64,000 nt of DNA from Arenicellales bacterium (GCA_028284225.1 JANQSD010000015.1:62001-126000), one strand, 5' to 3'. Shown: positions 43,336-54,085, numbered from the stretch's first letter. Program-made: numbers and translations. Notes: generated from the sequence alone by a model not told the origin.

Positions 43336-44385
43336 ATGCGTACTATTTTATCAGTAGTTTTAATTGCAGTTCTTGTATTGGCAGCGGGATGCCAATCGTT
43401 GGGTTACTACAGTCAATCGGTAAAAGGGCAATTGCAGGTTATTTCCCGCTCCAAGCCTATTGATGATTTGCTCAAGCATCCGGGTACATCAGCGGAACTT
43501 AAGCAAAAGCTTGAGCAGGTTAAAGTTATCAGGCAATTTGCGTCTTCAGAATTAAAACTCCCAGATAATAAAAGTTATACACGTTATGCTGATTTAAGCA
43601 GACCCTATGTCGTATGGAATATATTTGCAGCACCAGAATTATCACTAAGGCCTTATCATTGGTGTTATCCCATTATCGGCTGCCAGGCATACCGAGGTTA
43701 CTTTTCTAAGCAGCCGGCGATTAATTTGGCCAAGCAAATCAAGTCAAAAGGTTATGACGTTTCTGTTGGAGGGATTAGAGCTTACTCAACCTTGGGTTGG
43801 TTTAATGACCCGGTGTTAAATACCTTTGTTAATTATTCCCAAATCAATCTTGCCAGTTTGATCTTCCATGAGTTGAGTCATCAGATTGTTTATGTGAAAG
43901 GTGATACGGTTTTTAATGAATCGTTCGCGACCATGGTAGAAAACCAGGGTATTGAAATATGGCTTAGGAAGAATGGGAAATTTGATGAATTATCCTGGTA
44001 CCAACAAAACCAAAAGTTTGAGGATAATGTGCTGAGTTTAATCACTCAATATAAAGCCAGATTGGATGATCTTTATCAATCTGATCTTGAACGATCCTTT
44101 AAGCTTGAGCAAAAGCAAACAATTTTTTCTGATCTGAAAACGGACTACCAAAAATTGAAGACCGATTTTGATTTCAATAGTCCCTGGGATAAATGGTTTG
44201 CTCAAGACTTGAATAATGCACATTTGATTGCAGTGGGGGCGTATTACGACAAAGTGGGTGAATTTAAGAAACTTTTCACAAAATCCGGACAGGATTTTTC
44301 GGTTTTTTATGCCGCAGTTAAAAAATTGGCGAAACTAAAAAAACCAGAGCGCGACCTCTATCTAGCTAACCTAGATACTCCTTAA
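43336..44385 (+). CDS. Putative aminopeptidase lipoprotein (PF10023-type)
   Basis: 349 residues from ATG 43336; the longer frame reaching back to 43078 overlaps cca and is rejected. The N-terminus shows a lipoprotein signal (VLIAVLVLAAGC, Cys21 as lipid anchor). The zinc-peptidase motif HELSH in LIFHELSHQIVYVKGDTVFNESFA (around 187–210) identifies the predicted aminopeptidase (COG4324) family. It is located in the outer or inner membrane facing the periplasm. It is convergent with the NDUFA9-like gene (20-nt overlap at the 3' ends). Confidence 0.85.
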   Translation: MRTILSVVLIAVLVLAAGCQSLGYYSQSVKGQLQVISRSKPIDDLLKHPGTSAELKQKLEQVKVIRQFASSELKLPDNKSYTRYADLSRPYVVWNIFAAPELSLRPYHWCYPIIGCQAYRGYFSKQPAINLAKQIKSKGYDVSVGGIRAYSTLGWFNDPVLNTFVNYSQINLASLIFHELSHQIVYVKGDTVFNESFATMVENQGIEIWLRKNGKFDELSWYQQNQKFEDNVLSLITQYKARLDDLYQSDLERSFKLEQKQTIFSDLKTDYQKLKTDFDFNSPWDKWFAQDLNNAHLIAVGAYYDKVGEFKKLFTKSGQDFSVFYAAVKKLAKLKKPERDLYLANLDTP

Positions 44386-45259
44386 TTGCATCGGTTAAGC
44401 GGGTGTTTGTCAGGTCGAATGGCAGCTCGGATTTGTGGGTGCAAATACTGTCGATCTGTAACGATTTATAGTTATCCATAGTAAACGGTTTGCCCGGCGC
44501 GAATTGCAGGGCTCTGGCCTGTAGTTTGGATAAGCCGTTGCCAAGAGGAATGATTTTTCTTCTTTTGCCCATGGTTTTTGCAATAAGTTGGACAATTTCG
44601 TGCAAGGTAAACACGTCCGGCCCGCACAAGTCATAGCCTTGATTGATCGTTTCGGGGTTCGAGATTGATTGAACAAAACACTCAGCCACATCGCCGACAT
44701 GGATGGGTTGAAATCGTGACCGGGGGCATGCCAGGGGAAACACAAATGGTGAAAGTTTAATTAATTGGGCAAAACGATTAGTGAAACTGTCCAGTGCGCC
44801 AAAAATAACAGAAGGCCTGAAGATAGTGAAATCCAGCCCTGACTCTTCGACTATTTTTTCTGCCTGGGCCTTGCTGGCCAGATAATAACTGGGTCCTCTT
44901 GCCGAGGCGTGCAATGCGCTCATTTGTAAATAACGTTTGGCACCCGTATTAGTGGCGGCCTGGCATAGCGATCGGGTGGTTTCAACATGTGCCTTATTGA
45001 AGCCTTTACCTTGAAATCCACGTTCGTTAAGAATGCCGATTAAATTGATAACAATATCACCAGCGTTGAATTTTGTATCCAGATCTTCGACCGAATAATC
45101 AGTCTGGGCGATGTTGAAATCAGTGTGTAATGATTTTGAGCGGCTTAACAATACTACGCGCTGGTTTAATGCTTTGAGTTTATAAGCGATTTCATGGCCG
45201 ACAAAGCCGTTGCCGCCGGCAATCCAGATGGTGGCGTCAGTTTGCGAATTATCCTGCAT
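44366..45259 (-). CDS. NDUFA9-like NAD(P)-binding protein
   Basis: 297-residue atypical SDR: IWIAGGNGFVGHEIAYKL near the N-terminus, SALHASARGPSYYLASKAQAEKIVEESG mid-protein, and FRPSVIFG. This arrangement is characteristic of the complex-I NDUFA9 subunit-like family in bacteria, with a possible NAD(P)-dependent redox or quinone-related function. It is not associated with nuo genes here. It overlaps the lytic transglycosylase stop by 11 nt and is likely transcribed in the pyrE–slt direction. Confidence 0.8.
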   Translation of the reverse strand: MQDNSQTDATIWIAGGNGFVGHEIAYKLKALNQRVVLLSRSKSLHTDFNIAQTDYSVEDLDTKFNAGDIVINLIGILNERGFQGKGFNKAHVETTRSLCQAATNTGAKRYLQMSALHASARGPSYYLASKAQAEKIVEESGLDFTIFRPSVIFGALDSFTNRFAQLIKLSPFVFPLACPRSRFQPIHVGDVAECFVQSISNPETINQGYDLCGPDVFTLHEIVQLIAKTMGKRRKIIPLGNGLSKLQARALQFAPGKPFTMDNYKSLQIDSICTHKSELPFDLTNTRLTDAIKEYLG

Positions 45260-47138
45260 TGACTCTGGGTAATAATTGACTGATACGCTGCATTTCCTGA
45301 CCTAGCTGGTGATCATAAATCGCTTTGTATTCAAGTACGTTTTTAACATAACCTCGGGTTTCCTTAAATGGAATGTTCTCTATCCAAATATCTGCATCAA
45401 GGCTGCGATTGCTACGCCATTGTTTGGGTCTTCCCGGGCCGGCGTTATAAGCGGCAGTAGCCATGGCGTAGTGACCGTCAAACGTGTTCAGCATATCGCG
45501 CAAATAGAATGAACCGGCAGCAATATTCTCATTGGGGTTCAACAGCTTTGATGAATGGTAATTCGGTCTGCCTTGTTTTTTCCAAATCAGTCTGCCGGTG
45601 GCGGGCATGATTTGCATCAAGCCCATGGCACCGGCTGATGATCGTACATCTTCCATAAATGCGCTTTCCTGCCGCATGATGCCGTATATGTAAGATTCTG
45701 GCAGTTTTTGTTTTTTGGCATTATCGAGAATCGCACTTTTGTGAATAACTGGAAAGCGTAAATTTACATCGTCAAAATATCTGGCTTTCCCTGCGGTAAT
45801 AATTGCCCGATCATGAAAATTCCAATTGGACGCAATTTTAGCGGCTGCCAATAATTCGGTTTGATCTAAATCACGAATCGCCCATTGCCATTGACGCCGC
45901 ATTTCATTGACGTTCTCAACATAATAAAGTTCTTTGGCAGCCTGAAAAGCCCTGCTGGTTTCGAGTGCTTCTATAGGCACCATTATAGGTTTATTATTCA
46001 TTTGATAGTCACCGTCGATCATATCGGCGGCTAAAAAGCTGTAAAAATCACGCTGATCAGAAATTTGTTGATAAATAGTAGTTGCGAGTTCTGCTTTATT
46101 GGTTTGTTCTAATGCACGTGCTTGCCAGTAACGCCAATCCAGGGATGCTTTCTCTTGTTCAGTTAAACGATCATAAAAATCAAGCACATCTTGCCATTTG
46201 CCTTCTCTGAGCGCCGTGCGTATCGCCCACTGGCGTACTTTTCCCTGCTCAAAAGAGGCTTTGCGCATATAAAGCGTAGCATTAGGTTGATGGTTGATTG
46301 CTGCCCGAAAACCGATACCGGCAAAAACCTGCGGGTCGAATTTTTTCAGGCCTGGATTACTCGATTTCAGCTTGCCCCAGATCTGCACGGCCTGTAAAGG
46401 GTTTGTCCTTGCTATTTGTTCCAATCCGTCAGCGATAATCTTGCCGGCGAACTCGGTGCTGGAAAATCGTGTCGAGTTGAGTTTTTTTGCGGGATTGCGT
46501 TTGACTTCTATCCATAATTCAACAATGTCTTGTTGCTTTTTTGAGAGGTGATTCTTTGCTAAAAAGCTGGCGAGTCGATAACGATTGCGATCAATGGCGA
46601 TTTCGATACGTTCCCAAACTCGCTGATTAGTTAGTTTGCCGGCCTTTTTCCAGATCTTAAATACCGGATTACAGCTGTCCGGCCTGGAACTGGCGGTTAG
46701 CCATAATTGTTCAATCCGCTGATCCTTTTCTGGTGAAATTGCCTGACTATTAATGGTGTTGTTGATGAAATGACACTCAAGCTCGATATCATTAATATCA
46801 TTTTTATAAAACTGCTGAAATTTATTTATCTTCTTCTGTTTTAGCAGGGCAGTTAGATACCGAATACGAACAGCGTTACTGGTATAAACATCAGTATTGT
46901 TATTCAGAAAAGATTCAATACTTCCTGTATTAAGCTGATCGAAGCGTTTGAGTATGTAATCGGATTCAACCATCGGCTTTAGCGCATAGCCGCCTAATTG
47001 TTTTATATAGACTCGATATTGATCAAAATCAGCAGAAGATAAGGCGTTCTTGGCTGACAGATAGGATTCAGTTTGTGATGCGAACGAATAATGAGTAGCT
47101 AGGCAAAGTGATAGTATGACTAATAATAAACCTCTCAC
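45249..47138 (-). CDS. slt: Soluble lytic murein transglycosylase (Slt-type)
   Basis: 629 residues, close to Slt70. A signal peptide (about 1–20, ending FAS) is followed by an alpha-superhelical domain and a C-terminal catalytic domain with ESAFMEDVRSSAGAMGLMQIMPATG; Glu is catalytic and cleaves the MurNAc–GlcNAc bond to give anhydro-muropeptides. YNAGPGRPKQW matches the family. It directly follows pyrE (0 nt gap), so the two are co-transcribed. An AmpG-like muropeptide importer is encoded close by at 48.6 kb. Confidence 0.92.
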   Translation of the reverse strand: MRGLLLVILSLCLATHYSFASQTESYLSAKNALSSADFDQYRVYIKQLGGYALKPMVESDYILKRFDQLNTGSIESFLNNNTDVYTSNAVRIRYLTALLKQKKINKFQQFYKNDINDIELECHFINNTINSQAISPEKDQRIEQLWLTASSRPDSCNPVFKIWKKAGKLTNQRVWERIEIAIDRNRYRLASFLAKNHLSKKQQDIVELWIEVKRNPAKKLNSTRFSSTEFAGKIIADGLEQIARTNPLQAVQIWGKLKSSNPGLKKFDPQVFAGIGFRAAINHQPNATLYMRKASFEQGKVRQWAIRTALREGKWQDVLDFYDRLTEQEKASLDWRYWQARALEQTNKAELATTIYQQISDQRDFYSFLAADMIDGDYQMNNKPIMVPIEALETSRAFQAAKELYYVENVNEMRRQWQWAIRDLDQTELLAAAKIASNWNFHDRAIITAGKARYFDDVNLRFPVIHKSAILDNAKKQKLPESYIYGIMRQESAFMEDVRSSAGAMGLMQIMPATGRLIWKKQGRPNYHSSKLLNPNENIAAGSFYLRDMLNTFDGHYAMATAAYNAGPGRPKQWRSNRSLDADIWIENIPFKETRGYVKNVLEYKAIYDHQLGQEMQRISQLLPRVNAG

Positions 47139-47789
47139 TTAAGTCTCGACTCCATATTGATCTCTATACTGATTCATTTGAGTTAAATAATTTTTGTATT
47201 TGTTATCTGTTGCCAAATATTCTATCAGCAAGTCCATATTAGCAACAGCATAAACCGGAATATTGTAGGTTTGTTTGATTTTCTGGGCGGCTGAAAGTTC
47301 ACTATCCAGTGTTTTTTCCTGACGATCCAGGCCGATGAGTACACCGGCAACTTCGGCATTGTTGGCCTGGATAATTTCAATCGATTCACCAATTGAAATA
47401 CCTGCGGTAATCACATCATCTACTATGAATACCCGGCCTTTGAGCGGCGCGCCAACCAGCTGACCACCTTCACCATGATCCTTGACTTCCTTGCGGTTGA
47501 AGGCGTAAGGAATCGTCAGATTATGGTTGAGTGCCAAGGCTACAGCAGTTGCGGCCGCCAGTGGAATGCCTTTGTATGCCGGGCCGTAAAGCATGAATTT
47601 GTTTTCACCCTGCTCGACCAATGTTTGGGCGTAAAATCCGGCCAGCTGGGCCAGGCTATGGCCGTCATTAAACAGCCCGGCATTGAAGAAATAGGGGCTG
47701 ATGCGCCCCGACTTTAATGTGAATTCCCCAAATTTAAGCACATTTCGATCAAGTGCAAAGCGAATAAATTCTTGTTGATAGGCGAGCAT
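47139..47789 (-). CDS. pyrE: Orotate phosphoribosyltransferase
   Basis: 216 residues; forms OMP from orotate and PRPP in pyrimidine synthesis. The PRPP-binding motif [18 protein letters not shown] and the flexible catalytic loop [17 protein letters not shown] are both complete. It is divergent from xthA (54 bp between starts), as in several gammaproteobacteria. The pyrimidine genes pyrB and pyrR lie elsewhere in this window. Confidence 0.96.
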   Translation of the reverse strand: MLAYQQEFIRFALDRNVLKFGEFTLKSGRISPYFFNAGLFNDGHSLAQLAGFYAQTLVEQGENKFMLYGPAYKGIPLAAATAVALALNHNLTIPYAFNRKEVKDHGEGGQLVGAPLKGRVFIVDDVITAGISIGESIEIIQANNAEVAGVLIGLDRQEKTLDSELSAAQKIKQTYNIPVYAVANMDLLIEYLATDNKYKNYLTQMNQYRDQYGVET

Positions 47790-47843
47790 GAGTTTTGCTT
47801 CTCAATGGTTTATCATTGGGCTGTAATTATATAGGACAACGTT

Positions 47844-48617
47844 TTGAAAATCGTATCACTTAACTTAAATGGTATCCGTGCCGCTGCGCGTAAAGGGATG
47901 TTTGACTGGATGGCAAAAACCAAGCCTGATGTGCTCTGTTTCCAGGAAACCAAGGCACAAACATGGCAACTTGAGGACGAATTGTTCCATCCCAAGAGCT
48001 ATTACAATTATTTTCATGATGCTGAAAAAAAAGGCTACAGCGGTGTTGCTATTTACAGCAGACACGAGCCTGACAAAGTGACTAAAGGCCTGGGGTGGCC
48101 GGATGTGGATATTGAAGGGCGCTGGATTCAGGCTGATTTCGGTAAACTAAGTGTGATTTCACTTTATCTGCCATCGGGCACCAGCGGTGATATACGCCAG
48201 GGCTTTAAATATGATGTCATGGCAAGATTGGAGCCATTATTAAAGAAAATGCGACGCCAGCGCCGTGAATTTATCATTTGTGGTGACTGGAATATTGCGC
48301 ATAAAAAAATAGACATCAAAAACTGGCGCTCTAATCAGAAAAACTCTGGATTTTTACCTGAAGAACGTGCCTGGATGGATTGGGTGTTTGGTGATGCGGG
48401 TTATGTAGATGTATTTCGTACTGTTGACCAGCGTGAGGAACAATACACCTGGTGGTCAAACCGTGGCCAAGCCTGGGCCAATAATACCGGTTGGCGGATT
48501 GATTATCAGGTGGCAACACCAAAAGTGGCAGCGATGGCAAAAGCTGCCAGTATTTATAAAGATGAACGTTTTTCCGATCATGCGCCGTTGACGATTACTT
48601 ATGACCTCGACCTCTGA
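47844..48617 (+). CDS. xthA: Exodeoxyribonuclease III / AP endonuclease
   Basis: 257 residues. Motifs SLNLNGIRAAARKG, CFQETKAQ, IICGDWNIAH and FSDHAPLTITY cover the metal and catalytic residues of ExoIII-type exonuclease/AP endonucleases. It cuts DNA next to abasic sites during base-excision repair, consistent with mutM in the same chromosome region. The next gene starts 17 nt before its stop. Confidence 0.95.
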   Translation: MKIVSLNLNGIRAAARKGMFDWMAKTKPDVLCFQETKAQTWQLEDELFHPKSYYNYFHDAEKKGYSGVAIYSRHEPDKVTKGLGWPDVDIEGRWIQADFGKLSVISLYLPSGTSGDIRQGFKYDVMARLEPLLKKMRRQRREFIICGDWNIAHKKIDIKNWRSNQKNSGFLPEERAWMDWVFGDAGYVDVFRTVDQREEQYTWWSNRGQAWANNTGWRIDYQVATPKVAAMAKAASIYKDERFSDHAPLTITYDLDL

Positions 48618-49944
48618 GCCGGGACGATCGTTTTTTGATTTAATTTCGATCTATCGTCACCCAAGAGTCCTGACACTTTTATTTTTGGGATTTTCAGCCG
48701 GCTTACCTTTTCTTTTGGTTTTTTCGACTCTTTCAGCCTGGCTCAGGACCGAGGATGTCAGTCGTAGTACTATTGGCTTTTTTAGCTGGATTGGAATTAC
48801 CTATTCGATCAAGGTTTTCTGGGCGCCTATTGTCGACAGTATTAATTTGCCGATCTTGACAAGATGGTTGGGACGCCGGCGCAGTTGGATGTTCCTGGCC
48901 CAGATGGGCATTATGACTGGATTGATTCTGATCGCATTTGCCGATCCTAAATCTGAATTGTTCTGGATTGCGATTTTTGGATTGTTAATTGCGTTTTCCT
49001 CCGCAACCCAGGATATAACTATTGATGCTTATCGTATTGAGTCGGCCCCTGTTGATCTGCAAGGAGCGATGGCTGCATCGTATATTTTGGGTTATCGGTT
49101 AGCGTTGTTGGTGGCAGGTGCAGGTGCTTTGTATATTGCTGATATTAGCGATTGGTCCAGTGCATATTTGACCATGGCAGCATTAATGTTGATAGGGATA
49201 GCCACTACCTTGTTGATTCATGAGCCAGAGACGGCAAAAGCCATCGTCGATGAGCAGCTTAAGGTTGCTGAACTTATTAATCAAAAATACCCCCATTTTC
49301 CAAATTTGATCAAGCGTTTAATTACATGGTTTGTTTCAGCTGTTATTAACCCGTTTGCAGATTTCTTCCAGCGAAATGGATTATTGGCACTTGCCATTCT
49401 GGTGTTCATTAGTATTTTTCGCATTAGTGACATTACCATGGGTGTAATGGCTAATCCGTTTTATATTGATTTAGGATTTGATTTAAAAGAAATAGCAGTA
49501 GTAACCAAATTTTTTGGTTTTTTTATGACCATTCTAGGTGCTGCTTTGGGTGGAATTTTAGTTGTTAGATTCGGTTTGTATAAACCACTTCTATTAGGTG
49601 CTGTTATGGTGGTATTGACGAATCTTCTGTTTGCCTGGTTAGCTAATAGCACACCAAATATTTATTGGCTGGCCATTGTTATCAGCGCCGATAACATAAG
49701 TGGTGGTATTGCAGTTTCTGCATTTATTGCCTATTTATCCAGCCTGACCAATACAGCCTACACAGCAACACAGTATGCACTGTTTAGTTCCTTGATGACA
49801 CTGCCGGCAAAATTCCTGGGTGGATTCTCCGGCATAATTGTTGATAATTTGGGCTACATTAATTTTTTTATTTATGCCGCTTGCCTGGGTATTCCTGCCA
49901 TAGTGCTGATAATATTTCTTGCTGCCAGAATCGAGGCAAAATAA
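48601..49944 (+). CDS. MFS transporter, AmpG-like
   Basis: 447 residues with about twelve membrane helices. The N-terminal part FLGFSAGLPFLLVFSTLSAWLRTEDVSRS, IGITYSIKVFWAPIVDSI and the FSSATQDITIDAYRIE segment are characteristic of AmpG-type anhydro-muropeptide permeases (MFS). It likely imports peptidoglycan fragments, fitting the Slt gene nearby. It overlaps the xthA 3' end by 17 nt. Substrate specificity is inferred. Confidence 0.85.
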   Translation: MTSTSEPGRSFFDLISIYRHPRVLTLLFLGFSAGLPFLLVFSTLSAWLRTEDVSRSTIGFFSWIGITYSIKVFWAPIVDSINLPILTRWLGRRRSWMFLAQMGIMTGLILIAFADPKSELFWIAIFGLLIAFSSATQDITIDAYRIESAPVDLQGAMAASYILGYRLALLVAGAGALYIADISDWSSAYLTMAALMLIGIATTLLIHEPETAKAIVDEQLKVAELINQKYPHFPNLIKRLITWFVSAVINPFADFFQRNGLLALAILVFISIFRISDITMGVMANPFYIDLGFDLKEIAVVTKFFGFFMTILGAALGGILVVRFGLYKPLLLGAVMVVLTNLLFAWLANSTPNIYWLAIVISADNISGGIAVSAFIAYLSSLTNTAYTATQYALFSSLMTLPAKFLGGFSGIIVDNLGYINFFIYAACLGIPAIVLIIFLAARIEAK

Positions 49945-50188
49945 AAATCACCTTGAATTCTTAATAAAAATTAATTATCTTTCAATCCGGCATAGGTATA
50001 GTTCTTGATGTAAGTATTGGGTTTCTAGTGTATTATGCTTTTGGGGTATGCGTAAGTCCGCCCTACATGCAACTTACGTATATATGCTAATGAACTAATA
50101 GAGTTCGATAGCAATCTTACGATTGTAATTCAACAAGGGGTTTGTGCGTACAATCTGCCTAGGTATCAGGCTCCAAAGAAGGTTCAGA

Positions 50189-53100
50189 ATGATTAAGTAC
50201 ATTTCAAATTTTGTATTAAGCTGCTTATTGCTGGTGGCAGTTTGCATGGTTTTTGTAATCACCCAAACTATTTTTCCGAATAGTGATAGTGCAAATCATT
50301 TGTTGTCAATTGCGAGCGCTGATAGTGATGACGACGACGATGACGAGGATGATGATGACGACGACGATGACGATGATGACGACGACGAGAACGATGACGA
50401 TGATGACGCGGCAAAATATGTGGAAGATCAGGTTGTAGCCAGACTGATTGACTCCAGCTACATCGTGCCTTATGGCATGAAAATGAAAAAAATAAGACAG
50501 TTCAAGCACTGTCAGGACAAGAATAAAAAATGTAATGCTCAGATGGCGGAATATAATCTAGCAACATTCAAAATCACCGATCCGTCAATGACTGTTGAGC
50601 AAGCAGTCGACGCATTGAATCAAACGGGAGATTATCAATATGTCGAACCGGACTATTTGATGTATGAATCTGCCATTCCCAATGATCCGTTGTTCTCACA
50701 GCAATGGGGCATGAATTCCACTCATAATACCGATCCGGATGTTAATGCACCAATGGCCTGGGACTTGACAACGGGTGATTCAAACCTGGTGATTGCAATT
50801 ATTGATAGCGGAGTTGATTACACACATCCGGATTTAATTTCCAATATATGGACCAACGACAACGAAATACCCGGCGATGCAATAGACAATGATTTAAATG
50901 GAATCGTTGATGATTATTATGGCTATGACGCACACAATGACGATGGCGATCCAATGGATGACCGCGGGCATGGTACTCACATTGCAGGGATAATCGGTGC
51001 GTCAGGCAATAATGGGCTTGGTGTTGCCGGGCTTAACTGGACGGCCAAAATGATGTCAGTTAAGTATCTGGATGAAAATGGATCGGGCAGTATTTCTGAT
51101 GCTATAGAAGCGTTTAATTATGTACTTTCGATGAAACAAGCCGGCGTCAATATCAAAGTGACTAATAACAGCTGGGGTGGGAGCACGTATAGTCAAGCCT
51201 TGAGCGATATTATTGGGTCGTTGGCAGATGCCGGAATTTTGTTTGTAACTTCATCGGGTAACGATGGAAACGATCTGGAAACCACCAATCATTATCCATC
51301 AAATTATCAACAGCCAAATATCCTGGTTGTGGGGATGCATACTCAAACTAATTCGATTCCAACTTCGCTGACTAATACAGGGCAATCTATAGTCGATATT
51401 TCTGCTCCAGGTGGTCTGGTGCTTTCTACAGCTTTGTCAACCGCCAACGGTGCCAGTATTTGCCAGGATGACGATGGTGATGGTTATGCCCTGTGTACAG
51501 GTACTTCAATGGCTACAGCTCATGCCAGTGGTGTAGCAGCCCTGTTGTGTGCGTATCACCCGAACGACACTACTGAGGATATTATTGATCGTATTGTGCG
51601 CTCGGCAAAACCAAGTTTTGTGACGACTCCTTTTGTAAGGCCATGGCAAAATGAATCAGTCACGGATGGTATTGTTGATGCGTCTGCTGCGCTAAGTTAC
51701 TCTGGTCTAAGGGCGAGACCTAGGAAATTTTATCTTGAGATTGAAAGACCTTTCGAACTTGACGAACCCATTCAGATTGCCGAGCCACTTGGCTTGGCCT
51801 CTTTTTCAGATTCTTCCAGTACCTGGAGTTTAAGCCAGAGTGACAGTTGGATAACAGTAAACCAGAATGCCGGTATAGCCCCGACTGGCATTGAGACACA
51901 AGTATCACTGGGCTTGCAATCAGATTTTGACTTTGGACTAACCAAAGGCATGGTGACTATTTCGGATTTGACCGAATCAGTCACCTTTGATGTTCCGATA
52001 ACAGTTAGTACTAAACTGAAAACAATAGAGTTGGCAGAAATACTGTTGGATAGTCCCAGATCATTGGATGAAATGGGGTTTGCGGTGGCAATCGATGGTG
52101 ATGTTGCGGTTGTTTCTGCTCCTGGAGAAGCCGTCAATGCCGCTATCGGCGGGTCGGTTTATGTATTCAGAAAAGATTCGAGTGGTTGGCAGCTGGAACA
52201 AACATTATTCGCTGCAGATGCAATCGCGCTTGACAGGTTTGGTCATGATGTAGCGATATCCGGCAATAAAATAGTTGTCGGCGCGCAACTAAATAACTCG
52301 GTGACAACCCAAGCCGGTGCAGCTTATGTATTCAAATATGAAAATGATATATGGTTACTGGAACAAAAACTGACTGCTAATGATGGCGAAACCAAAGATT
52401 TCTTTGGTGAAGTAGTTGCAATCGATGGTGATGTAATCGCCATTAGCGCGCCCCAAGTGGGTATCACCACCGCACCAGGATCTGAAACCAGACGCGGGGC
52501 AGCGTATATTTTTAGATTCGATGGCACACAATGGAACCAGGAAGCAGTTATAGCGCAACAGCCGGATGTTGGACAATATGTCCGTTTTGGAGAAGGTATT
52601 GATATAAGCGGATCGCGAGTTGTTATTGGCACACGTTTTTATCCCCAACTAAACCCGAGCATACCTCGAGCTGGTCGTGCATATACTTATGAATTTGTTG
52701 GTGGAAGCTGGCAGCTTGAACATACTTTTGACCCTCCCGAAGATGATGTATTTTCTTATGGCAGGGAAGTAGTCTTAAAAGGCAGTCAGTTAGCTGTAGG
52801 GGCATATGACTCTAAAAATTCACCCTCGGAGCAGGAAAACGTAGGTTCTGTGTTCTTTTATGACTACAGTTCAACTGCCGGCTGGCAATTAAGTCAGCGT
52901 CTATCACCGCCGGACATAAAAAATAAAGATGTGAATTTTGGTCTGAATATTGATTTTGATGATGATCGATTAATTGTAGGTGTTCCCAGTGATAATGTTG
53001 AAGCGGTTAATTCCGGATCGGTTTATGTCTATATCAAATCTAATGATCAGTGGGTTCCATACGGCAGGTTCTTACCCAGTTCTAAATTCAGTCCTTCGCA

Positions 53101-54085
53101 GCTTAATTATGGCCGCGATGTTGCCGTTGCAGGTGGGACAGTAGTAATTGGTGCCGGATTAAAAACGGCCGCGAATATTCCAACTTCAGGCTATTTGTAT
53201 GAATTCCCTCAGCAATCTGCTCCCAGCCTGGAGACCCTTACTGTAAATGATGTAGGCTCACAATGGGTCCAGGTTGATCTGGCTAACAGTTATGACTCGA
53301 TGGTGGTTGTCTGTACTCCACATTATATAAATAATGTTTCGCCGGTGGTGACCCGAATACAAAATGTTTTAAGCCAAAGCTTTGAGGTTAAATTACAAAA
53401 TCCGGGTGATATAGACCAAGTATTTGCGGATACTGTATATTGCATCGTTGCTGAAGAAGGTGTTTGGCAGCTGCCGGACGGAAAATTGTTTGAAGCTGTT
53501 AAATATAATAGTACCTTAACTGCGAATAGTTCTGCCTGGGCAGTAAATTCTGATTTACAGACTTACAGTAATTCTTACTCTACTCCTGTCATTTTGGGAC
53601 AAGTGATGTCGTACAATGATCCGAGGTGGTCAGTATTTTGGAGTCGTGGTCGAAACAATGTTACCCCTATTGCTGCCAACAGAATTCGAACAGGAAAGCA
53701 TGTTGCTGCTGATACCATTACTCAACGTGTTGATGAAACTATAGGTTATATGATTTTCGAGTCCGGTTCATCACAAGTAGGTTCGATTGATTACCAGGTT
53801 ATGTTTTCTGCTGATGTTGTCAGGCATATAGGGCATAGAAGAAATAGAATTTCTCACGGCTTGCCGGGATTTCCTGAATTCGCCATATTAACGCAGTCAG
53901 CAATGGACAGCGGCGATGGCTCCTGGCCGGTGTTGGATGGTTTTAGTGCACTATCGCGAACCCGGTTGAGGTTGGCGGTGGATGAAGATCAGATCGCTGA
54001 TAACGAGAGACTGCACACAACCGAGACAGTAGCTTTTTTTACGGCAACTGAACATCTAAATGTTGCATTAACTCCCGTACAATAG
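50189..54085 (+). CDS. Giant secreted subtilase with Asp-rich tract and FG-GAP-type repeats
   Basis: 1298 residues from ATG 50189, preceded by AAGAAGG; a GTG at 50144 is possible but without support. After a hydrophobic signal (about 6–28) comes a 29-residue almost pure Asp tract (45–73), then a prodomain with QYVEPDYLMYE. The peptidase has Asp206 (IIDSGVDYTHPDL), His261 (GHGTHIAGI) and Ser440 (GTSMATAHASG). Then follow repeats of the form DRFGHDVAISGNKIVVGA, FFGEVVAIDGDVIAISAP and so on (about six FG-GAP/integrin-like blades, 625–1015) and a C-terminal beta-rich region. Likely extracellular, Ca-binding, host- or matrix-directed. Confidence 0.8.
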   Translation: MIKYISNFVLSCLLLVAVCMVFVITQTIFPNSDSANHLLSIASADSDDDDDDEDDDDDDDDDDDDDENDDDDDAAKYVEDQVVARLIDSSYIVPYGMKMKKIRQFKHCQDKNKKCNAQMAEYNLATFKITDPSMTVEQAVDALNQTGDYQYVEPDYLMYESAIPNDPLFSQQWGMNSTHNTDPDVNAPMAWDLTTGDSNLVIAIIDSGVDYTHPDLISNIWTNDNEIPGDAIDNDLNGIVDDYYGYDAHNDDGDPMDDRGHGTHIAGIIGASGNNGLGVAGLNWTAKMMSVKYLDENGSGSISDAIEAFNYVLSMKQAGVNIKVTNNSWGGSTYSQALSDIIGSLADAGILFVTSSGNDGNDLETTNHYPSNYQQPNILVVGMHTQTNSIPTSLTNTGQSIVDISAPGGLVLSTALSTANGASICQDDDGDGYALCTGTSMATAHASGVAALLCAYHPNDTTEDIIDRIVRSAKPSFVTTPFVRPWQNESVTDGIVDASAALSYSGLRARPRKFYLEIERPFELDEPIQIAEPLGLASFSDSSSTWSLSQSDSWITVNQNAGIAPTGIETQVSLGLQSDFDFGLTKGMVTISDLTESVTFDVPITVSTKLKTIELAEILLDSPRSLDEMGFAVAIDGDVAVVSAPGEAVNAAIGGSVYVFRKDSSGWQLEQTLFAADAIALDRFGHDVAISGNKIVVGAQLNNSVTTQAGAAYVFKYENDIWLLEQKLTANDGETKDFFGEVVAIDGDVIAISAPQVGITTAPGSETRRGAAYIFRFDGTQWNQEAVIAQQPDVGQYVRFGEGIDISGSRVVIGTRFYPQLNPSIPRAGRAYTYEFVGGSWQLEHTFDPPEDDVFSYGREVVLKGSQLAVGAYDSKNSPSEQENVGSVFFYDYSSTAGWQLSQRLSPPDIKNKDVNFGLNIDFDDDRLIVGVPSDNVEAVNSGSVYVYIKSNDQWVPYGRFLPSSKFSPSQLNYGRDVAVAGGTVVIGAGLKTAANIPTSGYLYEFPQQSAPSLETLTVNDVGSQWVQVDLANSYDSMVVVCTPHYINNVSPVVTRIQNVLSQSFEVKLQNPGDIDQVFADTVYCIVAEEGVWQLPDGKLFEAVKYNSTLTANSSAWAVNSDLQTYSNSYSTPVILGQVMSYNDPRWSVFWSRGRNNVTPIAANRIRTGKHVAADTITQRVDETIGYMIFESGSSQVGSIDYQVMFSADVVRHIGHRRNRISHGLPGFPEFAILTQSAMDSGDGSWPVLDGFSALSRTRLRLAVDEDQIADNERLHTTETVAFFTATEHLNVALTPVQ

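Noticed and set aside
50144..50188. GTG start giving 15 extra residues for the giant subtilase
   Set aside because: The ATG at 50189 has a good ribosome-binding site and directly begins the signal peptide.
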